Assembly: GCA_014529385.2 (NCBI GenBank)
Contig: CM043944.1
Location: 60,275,268 to 60,339,267 of the forward strand
Source: Adiantum capillus-veneris
Taxonomy: Eukaryota; Streptophyta; Polypodiopsida; Polypodiales; Pteridaceae
DNA length: 64,000 nt
Direction of reading: 5' to 3'
Under the pieces are notes generated by a model. The model searched no databases. It worked only from the letters and a program-made list of their open reading frames with translations, and was not told where the DNA came from. Positions within the stretch are counted from its first letter, which is position 1. Each line of letters begins with the position of its first letter. Positions 24,336-36,021 of this stretch are shown piece by piece. A program made the position numbers and the translations under genes.

Positions 24336-24356
24336 TGGTGCCGCTGCCGGGGATCG
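24336..24356 (+). promoter_or_regulatory. Primer binding site, family I copy A
   Basis: TGGTGCCGCTGCCGGGGATC resembles the common plant gypsy site TGGCGCCGTTGCCGGGG. Copy B has a diverged TGGCGTCATTTTTGGGG at the corresponding place (43981). Confidence 0.7.
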
Positions 24357-24989
24357 CAGAGACCTAAACTAGGGAAAAACATGAGTGTCTTGTGAAGTTA
24401 TCATTTAACTTCCTCTAGGATTGCCTAGAGTTCAAAACTTTCTTTTAGAAACCGTATAGCTTAAGAGTGTCGTCTTTTGCTGTGTAGAGGTAGCTTGGAA
24501 GTAATCGTACTTGTTGAGTGCCTTTAGGATTGAAGGATTTTGAGGGTAATTGGTAGACGAGACAAGTCTTAAGATCAGTGCTCAAAAAACCATAAAAGAT
24601 AAGAAAACGAGTGTTTGTGGACACTTTCCACAACCCCATTGCATGAGAATCTAGGAGTAGGGTAAGTAGGATCCGAGGTGGATTTCAGAATATTGCTCTC
24701 TCTGAAAGAATCAAGTGTAAGTCGTTGTTAGAAGTTGTAGAGTTTCAGGTCTACAGCTAGATATAGCACTAAAAGACTCCAAACCACTCAATTCGATTAG
24801 AGAGTAAGCTTAAAAGTTGTCTGAACCAGGTGGTAAGCTCAAGAACACTTTGAGGTAAAAATTTCAAGAGTTGGCCAAAACTCAGATTATTTACTTTTTC
24901 TTGACATTTTAGGCCAAATTAAGTTTTTACTTGATTCATAGGCTTAAAATAGCTCATATAAAGACTGTCTTCAAAAAAATTGCAAAAAA

Positions 24990-25900
24990 GTGTTTATTTC
25001 AAGCCTCAAGTTAATAATCGCGATTATTAACTTTCTGCTTCAAATTGACCAAGGTTCATACCATTGACTCATTGCATGTGTACAAACAACTTTTGTAAAG
25101 GCCCAAAAGATTTGGATCACCAAACTGGCAAAAAACTGACTAAAAACTAAAGTTTGTACTGACTTTTTGAATCTTGAGTGTAATTTGGAGAAAAATTTGT
25201 CCAAACTTGTTGAAAATCGATTCATAAGCTTATATTGATGTCATAAAAATGTATACATGCTCAGTTGACCAAAAAGATGCAAAAATTTTCCAGTTGTAAA
25301 TAATCGTGATTATTTACATCTGTCCCATTTTTTAACTTTTTTGACCAAGTCAGCATACCACTAGTTTTACCATGTTGTAATAAGCCCACATATCAAATTT
25401 GGTAAGATTTGGAATACTCGATTGAAAATGGTGACTAAATTTACAAAAATAGTCTGTAGACAGAAAATTGATGACCATTTGACCAAAAATTGTCCAAACT
25501 TGATGAAACTTGGATAGTGACCTTAACTTGAGGTGCTTAATAGATCTCTGTCAAATTTGGGACAAAAAGTTACAAAAATATAGCTGGAGTAAATAATCGC
25601 GATTATTTACGTCTGCTTCAAAACTTGAGAAATTTGCACATTTGAGTATACCACAAGGTCAAGCATATGAAGTAGACCCCACAAATCAATTTTGGTGAAA
25701 TTTGGATCACGAAAGTGAGACTTAAGGCAGATTCTTGAAATCAGAGTCTACGGACACAAAACAGTTGATAAACTTGGTCAGAATTTGTCCAAACTTGATG
25801 AAACTTTTCAAGGGACTTTAACAAGTTGTATACTTGCCAAACCAATCCAAAAAGTGCAAAAAACTAGCAAAAGTAAATAATCACGATTATTTACTACTGC
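24990..25900. repeat. Leader repeats with ATCGCGAT palindromes, copy A
   Basis: Four near-identical palindromes are centred at about 25020, 25306, 25599 and 25883, spaced 286, 293 and 284 bases. The first is TTAATAATCGCGATTATTAA. The third (25589-25610) is a perfect 22-base palindrome. The second and fourth have one change in the core (CGTG, CACG). Between them diverged repeats of GACCAAAAA..GCAAAAA and AACTTGATGAAACTT types recur. The stretch lies between primer site and gag and encodes nothing recognisable. Confidence 0.85.
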
Positions 25901-26494
25901 TACCCAGGGACATTAGTTTTGAATGTTGACCTTATGTAGTGTTAGACCAACATAATACAAAGCCACCGGGAAATTTTGGGCTCAATCGGATCAAAACTGG
26001 TACATGTTCACTCAGTTTCCAGGTTGCAGATTAAACCTTTTAGTTTTTACTAAAGTCAAATTTGAAAGTTAATTTTTGACTCCCATAGCTCGATTTGAAG
26101 TGACACACAAAGACCAATCACGAGGGTTAGCAAAAACTCTACTGTCTATATAGAAGAATAGCTAACTTGATCAAATTTGTGCGGGAATCATGTTGCGCAC
26201 GAGGAATCAGTGGCTTGACAAAAAGTTGCAATTGAATCAAGTGGAAATTGACAACAAGTCAATCCAAAGATAAGTACTCTATTCAGGGCTTCATAAGTCT
26301 ATATGAACCATAGATCTGGTCGTGTACTAGGAAATTAGAGTATACTTGGAGAAACTTCCAGTAAAGCATCCACCGAAGAAAGAGTGAATCAAGGAAATTC
26401 CTTGCACACAATTCTTGACGAAGTCTGAGACACTTTTTCAAATTCAACATCTGAAAAGTCTTCTTACTCGACTCACTCGGAAACCAGAACGACA

Positions 26495-28090
26495 ATGCGC
26501 TATAAGCATATACTCTTTTTTTACAAGACTAACGGCCATGGAGCCCAGGTTTACTTGGACCCTAACGAGGAGTATGCTATTCGCATTTATGACCATGGTA
26601 TTGAGTTCGAAGAACAGATTAGGGCAAACAAACAAGGAAAAATATACATGGACATAAACGAAACTCAGTATGTACAAGTTGAAAACCCTGATGTGGTAGA
26701 CAAATGTGGGTTAGAAGTAAATACCATAATCCCAGATATATCAGCAAAAGAAGGACCACCAACTTTAGAATTGGAGGGATACGATCAAGTAGATTTGAAT
26801 CCTTTAAAACGGCTTAGTACGGATAATCATAGGATCGGAGTCTATTGTTGGGAAGATAGAAACATAAAAGATCTTTTGTGGACTTTGTATGCCAAACCAG
26901 GACAACTAACGGCCATGAAGATCATCGATATCTTCAAGATCAAAGATGAGGGATCAGCCGACCTACCAGCCTACCTGTTTAGAGATTGTTATAACAACAA
27001 ATTTGTTATGATGACTCCTGAGGAGGTAGAACAAACCAAATACCAAGGGTATTCCAAAAGGGATTGGATATTGGGATAAGGACCAGAAACAATTTCAAGA
27101 GATGAACACTGTGAGAGATCATCTGAGAGTAATGTGAAGAAACCAGAAACCACCTCATCACGTAGAAAACCGGGTGACACTAAGGCGAGTCCAAGGCTAC
27201 ATGAGTCACTATTTCCAACAGACTGATTTGAAGGACTCGGAACAGGACCAACTCCCAGGAGACCGGGAGTTGAACCAAAAAGACGCGTGAGACCAGCTGA
27301 TTTTAAAAAATGGGTCAAAAAATACAGTGGATCAGGGGATCCATACGACCACTTAGCAAGCTTTAAGCAAGTGCTAACAGCAGAGCGTATATTCGATTTT
27401 CATACTCAATTCAAGGGGTTTGGAATGACATTAGTAGGAAAAGCATTGACATGGTTCCAAAAATATTCCACCAAGGTCAATCATGGACTTGAACACATTA
27501 TCTCAAGGATTTGTAGCTGCTTGTTCCAAAACGGAGATCAAACATAATACGGTAGCTCAAATCTACAGCTTTAAACAGAAACATGGTGAGTCTGTCAAGG
27601 ATTGTGCAACTCGAATGAAACAATACATTGTCAGATGCCCAAGGCTAGAGATACCTGCAAAAGAACAACTTGTATCCTTGTTTCTAGAGGGACTGCTAAA
27701 CAAAGAACTTCATGCTATTACTCTATAGTAAAAAGCATACAACCCTAGAAGAGTGTGTGTCGGATGCTATTGACTTAGGAGACAATTGTGATATTTTCAA
27801 CGAAGAAGATGTCCCTAAGGATAACCAAAGTGAGAAAACAGCATTCACTAAACTAGCACAAGTGGAACGGCTGCTATAGCACCACTTTCAGCCATAGAAG
27901 ACATGCTCAAAAGGATGAAGGACATGATGAACAACATGCAAAAAGCACCTATGAGGGGACCAACACAAGGGATACCTTAACAAGGACAACCAATTAGGCC
28001 ACAAAAATGGTGTGCAATTGAGGGTAAGTGGACCAACCATGAGACCCATGAGTGCTACTTTAGACCAAAGTATGACGGGAATGTTCAGTA
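26495..28090 (+). pseudogene. gag: Gag, first part, family I copy A
   Basis: An open stretch (26495-27079) carries an N-terminal domain (LDPNEEYAIRIYDHGIEFEE) unlike ordinary Gag. It is followed by a capsid region from about 27287 (FKKWVKKYSGSGDPYDHLASFKQVL, in two frames), which matches copy B (LFKQVLRTEQVFYFHTQYEGF). A KW(C)AIEGKWTNHE segment near 28008 is shared with copy B. Coding then stops at the target site CAGTA (28086-28090) of the inserted small element and resumes at 30003. Stops and at least one frameshift break it. Confidence 0.8.
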
Positions 28091-28160
28091 TGTTAGGCTC
28101 TGAGCTATGGTGGGTGCCACCGGCTGCAAGCCATGGCGAAGTGGAAGGTGCAAGCCGAGA

Positions 28161-28250
<90 letters not shown>

Positions 28251-28315
28251 CGACATAGTAAAAATAACGCTTCTTCTTATTTTTTGATTGATGTGTAGAC
28301 TTTTACATATATAGG
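28091..28315 (-). repeat. Inverted R-U5 arm with expanded GA tract
   Basis: Reverse complement of 29847-30002 with few mismatches. The length difference is nearly all due to the GA tract: about 42 GA units (28164-28247) here against about 8 in the right LTR. The outer end reads TGTTAGGCTCTGAG, the reverse of the LTR terminus CTCAGAGCCTAACA. Confidence 0.88.
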
Positions 28316-28431
28316 CGAGGGCCAGTAGGCTCTGATACCAATTGCTGGAATGAGGGGCTATGGGGGATGCAGCCTGAGGGAAGCCACCATAGCTCAGAGC
28401 CTAACAATGGTATCAGAGCCTACCGGCCCTC
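28316..28431. repeat. Head-to-head leader/PBS/U5 palindrome
   Basis: A 24-base leader-plus-primer-site segment (28408-28431) is repeated in reverse at 28316-28340 with about one mismatch. The 64 bases between (28343-28406) start TGCTGG, end CCTAACA and are themselves an imperfect palindrome sharing GCTATGG/CCATAGC. This looks like two U5-PBS ends fused. Confidence 0.75.
28408..28419 (+). promoter_or_regulatory. Primer binding site (initiator Met tRNA type)
   Basis: TGGTATCAGAGC one base after CCTAACA. The opposed copy is at plus 28329-28340. Confidence 0.85.
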
Positions 28432-28748
28432 GGCTCTTAACTCCACCTCGCGGGTACGGCCGCTTACAGAGAGAGAAGGCCGTCTGTCGAGCTGCAGAAA
28501 AACTGAGCACAAGCGCCCACAACACAATTGCCCTGGCATGCTGACGAAGTCTCAACACTACCGCGTCTTCTGGTTTGGTGGTTTTAGCCTGCTGCGAAGC
28601 ATCTTCTTCATCTCGGCGTCGTCTGCGGAGCAGGAAAACAATTCGCTGTATATTTTTTTTTGCTTTGACTTTCACACAAGGCTTATTATTTTTAAGCATG
28701 TCCGCCCATTCCTTCTTGGCCAACCCCTATACAAGACGTGCTTCTCAC

Positions 28749-28980
28749 CTTCAAAGCCAACTTTGTGGGTGGTCTTCTTCCATCCGATACTGAAGGGGAA
28801 TTCAAGAGCTACTTTTCACAGTTTGGCAAAGTTATCGAGAATCAAATCATGCTAGAGCATGGTACTGGGAGATCTTTTCGGGTTTATTGCCTTTGATGAT
28901 GAGCAAGTAGTTGGTAATATTTTGTCAGAAGGACAAACGCTTGAGCTGGAAAAGGTCATTTCGTATTTGATTCACCTGTC
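28749..28980 (+). pseudogene. Captured RRM domain fragment (hnRNP-like)
   Basis: One frame reads ANFVGGLLPSDTEGEF, then KSYFSQFGKVIENQIM and EHGTGRS. A shift near 28866 moves to the frame FGFIAFDDEQVVGNIL and LELE. This is the layout of an RRM: RNP2 (here NFVGG), the FSQFGKV helix-loop, RNP1 (RSxxFGFI) and the ExAV-type helix. It most resembles plant hnRNP-like glycine-rich/RRM proteins. After LELEK the sequence continues AAG-GTCATT, possibly an exon-intron edge, which would mean capture of unspliced or genomic sequence. The RNP1 frameshift disables it. The source gene is not in this window. Confidence 0.75.
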
Positions 28981-29736
28981 CATTTATACAGCAAAAGGAA
29001 AAATCTACAATCAACATAAGCTTTTCACAACGTTGTCTCCAAGTGGTGATAAAGAGGATCTTTGGAAGGTTGTTGATACATTTGAAAAGAACCAGACTGT
29101 TGATGATGATAACTTGCATAGTGATGCTAGCAGACAACAGAAGAGAAATTCCAAAATCAAATCTCTTCCAGAAAGAAAGAAAATGGTGATTTTTCAATGG
29201 TTTTACTTCAAGCACTCAATACATCGACAGATGCAAAACATGAAGATCTGCTTCGAGATTGTGGTACAAGACTTCACAAAGTATTTTTTTCTGCTCAGTG
29301 TCATAGAAGTTTTATGTTTATTTGTCAACACAGTCATATACTTTTCAGTCAAAGCCTTCTTTTAGCTTGTCTGTTGTCAATTATTGCCATGCCAAAAATC
29401 TGTACGGGGTATAGACACTACCACCACATATGAGTGGTAAGACCTCCCCCTTTTTCTCAGTTCTCAGCCTTTTTTTTTTCTATCACTTCTCATGAGGTTA
29501 CTGGGTACACCTTTAACCCAAGGTTTGGCAGTGAACCGCAAACTCCACTTTTGGTAGCTAACTTTTTTGACCTACACCCTATCTGTTCAAGGGGGGGGGT
29601 TATTGTTCTAGCACCAGGTTGTGGATACACCAGAAATCCTTTGGTTGTGAGAAAACCTAAAACTCACGGTTGAGGAGTACACCAAAAACTTGAGGTATCA
29701 TGAGTTTCTTGTCCAGTTCGGGCTTGAGGGGGGGAT

Positions 29737-30002
29737 TGTTGGGTATTCAAGCCCAAATTATGTCTGGTGTCAACTAGTGGGAACAGGCCCCTATAGCATG
29801 CAGGATAACCTCAGTTAGAGTTGAGTCTCTTTTGCATGGCAAGTATGCCTATATATGTAAAAGGCTACACATCAATCAAAAAATAAGAAGAAGCGTTATT
29901 TTTACTGTGTCGACTTCTCTCTCTCTCTCGTTTCTCGGCTTGCACCTTCCACCTCGCCATGGCTTGCAGCCGGTGGCACCCACCATAGCTCAGAGCCTAA
30001 CA
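29737..30002 (+). repeat. Right LTR of the small element
   Basis: 266 bp with TG...CA ends, TATATATG at 29850-29857, followed by CAGTA. It is preceded by the polypurine tract GAGGGGGGGA (29726-29735). Confidence 0.88.
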
Positions 30003-33000
30003 CAGTAGGTGCCCATGAGGCCACAAGGACAACCCATGTACAGGTATCAACCTAATATGGACCAAGCTCAAAGACCACCAATGGGTATGGAAAGACCTCA
30101 ACCTACGTTGGGTCAACAATCTCTATATCCAGGACATAATGCAGTGCCTGTACAAAGGAGTCATAGATGAACAAACATTAGTGCATGTTACACCCTATGT
30201 GGAGCCTAGTCCATTTACAGTAATGGTAAGAGTAGATTGGTATAATTCACATCCACCACCACTGGAAGAAACCGTGACTTATGCTCCACTAGAGTTTGCA
30301 CCAATGTATTATGTAACTAATCAAGGTGTCAAACCTTCCGTGGTAAGACCCCTAATTAATCCAAGAATGAAAAACTTTCATAACTGTGGTGCTGATGATC
30401 ACTCGAAAAATGAATGTCTAGAGCCTAGCAAAAACCTCAAACCAGTTGAAGCCTATTGCATACAATGTTGCAAAAAGGGAGAACACTTTCTGGAAAAATG
30501 TCCTAAAAATCCTTTAAACAAGGGTAAAACAGTAGTAAACGTAGTCCAAGTGATACCTAGTAGCTCATCAGAGAGTGAACTAGTTGTTCCAATCAAGGTA
30601 ATCACTAGAGCCTAGGCCAGAAAAAAGAAACACAACTCCTCTGATGATTCTGAAAACATGAAAGTTTACTCTCAAAGAATCAAAAGAAGCAAAAGCAAAA
30701 GATTTGGGATGAGAAAACAAAAACAATGGGTTGAAATCGAGGAGAAAGCAAAAAGCTATTCTAGAAAAAGTTGAAAGAAAATGGAAGTGAAATCAAGGCA
30801 ACAATCGTGAAATCTGGAGGATCCATTCTGGTTGATAAAATTTTTGAGCCTATTAATGCCGCCTTGGAATCCTACCAAGCAGGACTTGAAGCAGGCCAAA
30901 CCATGGAAAACAAATTGAAAAACTATCCTTCTCCAGACATGGAAGCAGCTAAGCTGGAAGCTTATCAAAATTTGGTAAGAATCACACAAGAAATGCTGGA
31001 AAAACAAAAACCCAAGCTTGAAAGTATCACAAAACTTGAAGATCTTGTGGTAAGAGACACTAAAGAAGAACCTGATCTGGTGGCAGAACCCCACCTAGAA
31101 ACAAAAGAATCATAACTTATAGTGCCTGACAGCGAAGATGCCTTAGACAAAATTCCATTCGTGGAGGAAGATTGGCCAGGACACTTATGGGAGAAGGTTA
31201 AAGAGATCAATGATGGGACCCTAACCCTAAAGTGAGCTCTTATAGAGGAAGTCTGGTTGGATAACCTACACTTCTGACATGAACATGGATGTACAATCCT
31301 TGTACGGGGATTGCGGATCTAAAGCTTCAGGAATGTTGGAACCATTGACCTTGAAAACATTACCCTCTTACTTGGGAGATAACGAAAATGAATCCATAGT
31401 GTGTAAGACCACTCAAGTAAAAAGAGCAAAACAGACCCTAGAAGTAGACAACATTCATTCAATCATGTCTACACCCATCCAATGCACTCTTACCTTGGGA
31501 GAATTGTTAAAACTCAGACCATATTCATGGAATGATCTACAGAAAACCCTAGAGAAGGTGGGGATAGCGGGTTAATCTCCAAAATTTTGGGAAAATTGAA
31601 AAACAAAATGGACAACAAAGAGATTTGATTTGTTCCCATGAAGAAAGTCGGAGAATATTACGAAGGGGAAGAAGGGAACACCACCCTTCGAGTGAAATAT
31701 AATGACATTGAAACCATAGTGATACTGGATAGTGGAGCAAGCATAGCCATAGCCACAAAATTAGTATGGGAAGCCTGGGGACAACTAGCCTTAGACAAAC
31801 TCGAATGAAATTGCAATTGGAGGACGGACACATTGAGAGACCATTAGGGCTGCTTGAAAAGGTGAAACCATATGGACACACTTTTGCCATAGTAGACTTT
31901 GGGAAAAAACTTAACTACGAAATCATATTGGGAAGACCTTTCATGTGACAGGTACAGCTTATCCAAGATTGGGGAAACAACTATCTGTACTTGAAGCAAG
32001 TGGGATCTATAACAAGAGTACATTAAAAGATCACACTTATAGAGATGTCTTGAAAACACCCATACACGAGTTTCATTCAGTCTCTTAAGTTGAAACTAAG
32101 CTTCCATCTTGGTTAAACAAAGACACTCCTATTTGGATGTGTGGAGCTTCAGAAAATGGGAGTTTAAAACAAGAAGAATGTATCCTAGAAAGGGACTGCA
32201 CAAATGAAGCCTATGTACCTGAACCCTTTCTAAATCATTTGTTTGAGCCATTTGAGTGGACACAAATTTTAGGGACAATGGATGTATGTGTGAATACGTC
32301 TATGCATACTCAATTTTGCAATGAAGATGGCTAAGACATAATTCCCATCCTCAACCTTGAAGATGAAGATGAGGAACCCAAGGACTTAATAAAAGCTCAA
32401 CAAGTCTTTTCAGAACTCTGCAACGATGCAACCGATGAGCTAGATGAACACTCAGCTACCTCAGAAGGTTTGGGGTTAGAAAAAGAACATGTGAGAGCTA
32501 AGCTCCTCTTAAAAGGAAGGGAGGAAAAGTTTTTTGACTTTCCAAACCAAAAATCAAGAAGACAAAAATGGTATATACGAAAAAGAGACACCAGAAACGT
32601 GAAAACACGACCTATGCCATCAGTCTCCAGTAGGACACAATTCCTGATGCAGATAGATGCAAATGATTGTATCAAGGACAATCATTGGAGGATATCCTTC
32701 AAACAAAACTTCAGAAATGTCTCAAACACCGAGAAAAACAAGGAAGGATACTCAAGCAAACCCACAGGATAAGAAACAACTCATGACCCGAGTCGAGCGG
32801 AAAAAGAAATATCAAGAGTTGAAAAAAGCTCTAAAGGAGATATACACGACCAAAATGAAAACCACGGAAGAGGATGGTAAGGCTGTAATGAGCGTTCCAT
32901 CCCATTACAAAAAGTATACTCTTCAAGATCAAAAAATCATAGTCAAACAACCTACTAGGGAACTATGTAAGCAGGGTGAGTCTTACGAAGGGCCTGAAAA

Positions 33001-36000
33001 CGCTAAAAAGATAGACTTGGCTGAATCAGGAGAAGAGCTTAGACCTACTTACATTGTGAATGACCTAACAAAAGAAGAAGAAAAGCTCTTGCTAAGCTTG
33101 CTAAAGGAATACCGAGATATCTTCGCTTGGTCTTACAAGGATCTCAAGCTTGTTGATCTAGAAATCTGTCAACATACCATACCCATGAGAGATGATGCGA
33201 AACCAAGCAAAGGCCATACACGTATAATAAAACATTTTCCAGAAATATAAAAGAAGAGATTGAAAAACTAAAGGAAGCCGAATTCATTTACGAAATTGAA
33301 CACACAGATTGGGTGTCTCCAATTGTGGTAGTACCCAACAAGAATGGAAAATTACGAGTGTGTGTTAATCTCAAAGATGTGAATGAAGCTACCACTAGAG
33401 ACAACTTTCCTCTTTTGATAACTGAGCATGTTTTGGAACGAGTTGCAGGAAAAGAAGCTTATAGATTCTTAGATGGCATTTTGGGATACAATAAACTTTT
33501 GGTTGACCCAAAAGATCAACATAAAAGTGCTTTTGCAACAAAATGGGGTATTTTTGCCTATCGGGTTATGCCGTTTGGGTTAACTAATGCTCCAACCACA
33601 TTTCAAAGGTTGATGAGATATGCTTTTAAAGATATCTCAGGAAATTCTTAGAAGTATATATGGATGATCTATGTATACATTCATCAATCTGGGTTGATCA
33701 TTTTGGACACCTCAAAAAGGTATCCAAAAAATGCAGACTTCATAGGATTTGCTTAAATCTTGAAAAATGCACATTCATGGGTAGACAATGGAAAATTCTT
33801 GGACATATAGTGTCTAAAAATGGCATAGCTACTGATATTGAGAAGATTCATGTGATTGCTGATTTGTCTAGACCAACAATAGTCAAGGGGGTACAAGCCT
33901 TCATGGGGCATTGAGGATATTACCGATGGTTCATCTACATGTACGCTATTATTGCAAAATCCATGTATAGCTTGATTACACACTTTGAGTTGACCGAAGC
34001 ATGTGAAGAATCATTCATGAAGCTTAAGCAAGCTCTCACCTCAACTCCACTATTGAAAGCACCAGATTGAAATAAGATATTCCACGTACATGTAGATGCC
34101 TCCAATTTTGCTATCGGTTGTATACTAGCTCAACCAGGAGACAAGAAAATTGACTTTACTATTTCTTATGCTAGTCGACAGCTGAACATGGTGGAAAATA
34201 ATTACACCACCACCAAAAGAGAAGGATTAGGAATGATCTATGCCGTTAAAAAGTAAAGACATTACCTATTAACCAACAAGTTTGTGTTCTTTGTAGACCA
34301 CCAAGCTTTGTTGTATTTGGTCAACAAGCCATGCAGCATAGGAAGAATAGTGAGATGGTTCATCATTCTTCTGGAATTTGATTTCACTGTGGTTGTAAAA
34401 AAGGGCACTACACATCACGAGCTAATCATTTGTCAAGGATTGTTTCAGGAGAATCACCTAAAGGAGTAGACAATGATATACCAGATCCCTATTTGTTCTT
34501 CGTGGAAATGATATCTAGATGGTCAGAAAAAATTGTGTCATTGATGACAATAGCTCAAATAGATTCACAAATAACACTTCCTATTATAATTGGATTAATT
34601 AAGCAATCGGCTATGTATCAACTACTAGCTGGTAGGCTATACAAAACAAATCAAGACGGAATATTGCTCTTATGCATAAATCTTGAAGAAAAACAATAGT
34701 ATCTGAGTCAAGCAAATGTTACTATAGTAGTACTTCACTTTGCAAAAGACCAAACTATGCAACAAATCTTGAGACTTGGAGTATTTTGGCCGACTATGAG
34801 GAGTGATGTTCGATCTTTTGTAAAGGATTGTCCTCAATGTCAAAAACAAACACCCATATCTCATGTAACATTGTTTCAAATGTCACATGTTCCTAAGTGG
34901 AGTAACTATCTGTTTACCTACTTATCAAGCCGAACATTTCCCGAGGATATGAGTAAATGTCCTCAAAGAGAAATTGAAATTGAAGCAAGAGACTATGCTC
35001 TTATTGGGAACCAATTGTATCGGAGAGGTAAAGATCAACATTTGCGTCTTTGTACAAATGAAGACGAGTATATTCCAATTATAGAATAAGCACATGCTAG
35101 ATTAGTTGGAGGTCACTTTTCTAGTGAGACCACCATAAGAGCAATCTTGATGGCAGGCATATGGTGGCCAACACTTTTTGTAGATGCCAAAGAATATGTT
35201 CGAAGGTGTGATGCTTGTCAACGAGAAAAAATGCCAACACTTGTAGATAGCATGCCCTTAAGACCAATGATGGGGGCTAGAGCTTTTGCAAAATGGGGTA
35301 TAGATTTTGTAGGGCCAATACAGCCACCGGCTTATAGAACCCTAGCTCAATATATCATTGTAGCAATGGACTATTTGACCAAATGGGCCGAGGCTAAAGC
35401 AACTCAAAAGAATGATGCAAAAACCACTGCTACATTCTTATACGAATATGTATTCACGAGATATGGACTACTAGTAGAAATTGTCGATGATGGGGAACTG
35501 ATTTCCTCAATGAGGTAATTGAGTATTTTCTTAATGAGTTTATGGTCATCCATAACAAATCATCTTCCTATCACCCACAAGCAAACAAACAAACTGCGCA
35601 TACGAACAAAACTCTTAGCTTGGTGCTGACTAAAGTGGTTAGTTCAGGAAGGACAGACTGGGAAATGAATCTCCATGCTGCTCTATGGGCTTATTGAGTT
35701 TCATTCAAAACAACTTTAAATGCTACACCAAGTTAACCTTGTTTATGGTCTTGATGCTATACTGCCAATAGAATTTCTATCGCCCACATTAAGGGTAGCA
35801 CGGAATCTTGAGTGGACTGGACATGAATTGTCAGAAAGACTTGAAGATTTGGAAAAGCTAGATAGGCAAAGGCTAACTACTGTAGCTCACATGTATTCAC
35901 AAAAGCAGAAACAAAAATAGTTTTTTGATTCCCACTTAATCACAAAAATCTTCAAGAAAGGGGACTTGGTTTTAGTCTATTCCCTTAAGCAACACATTCC

Positions 36001-36021
36001 CAAGTTTAAGAAAAAGGGAAA
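30003..36021 (+). pseudogene. Gag end, PR, RT, RNase H, IN; family I copy A
   Basis: Continues the interrupted Gag with two Cys/His clusters near 30378-30510 (the first degenerate: NCGADDHSKNEC; then CIQCCKKGEHFLEKC). The protease has ILDSGASIAIATK near 31725 and FGKKLNYEIILGRPFM near 31930. RT begins around 33250 (DWVSPIVVVPNKNGKLRVCV), with FAYRVMPFGLTNAPTTFQR and V-Y-M-D-D at 33654-33668 split by a stop and shift. RNase H (HVHVDASNFAIGCILAQPG) is near 34087. Integrase has the HHCC region (about 35095-35225) and core start WGIDFVGPI; its second catalytic block is damaged (DDGELI). Many stops and frameshifts. It ends by an abrupt join to family II at about 36020. Confidence 0.88.

Larger units (their letters stand above)
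28091..30002 (+). mobile_element. Small retroelement with inverted ends and captured gene piece
   Basis: Flanked by a perfect target duplication CAGTA (28086-28090, 30003-30007). The right LTR (29737-30002) is normal: TGTTGGGTATT...GAGCCTAACA, preceded by the tract GAGGGGGGGATTG. The left end, however, is the reverse complement of the right LTR's R-U5 half (28091-28315 against 29847-30002), so both outer ends are U5 ends. Two opposed primer sites (minus 28329-28340, plus 28408-28419) flank a short imperfect palindrome made of two U5 tips. The interior carries an RRM gene fragment and no retroelement proteins. Confidence 0.85.

Noticed and set aside
28107-28298. Open frames of Arg-Glu or Ser-Leu repeats
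   Set aside because: They translate the GA microsatellite in the inverted LTR arm; no start context or conservation.
28859-29365. Single 168-codon gene at 28859
   Set aside because: Only the first part (FGFIAFDDEQ...) is RRM-derived; the rest reads like intron or untranslated sequence within the captured fragment.
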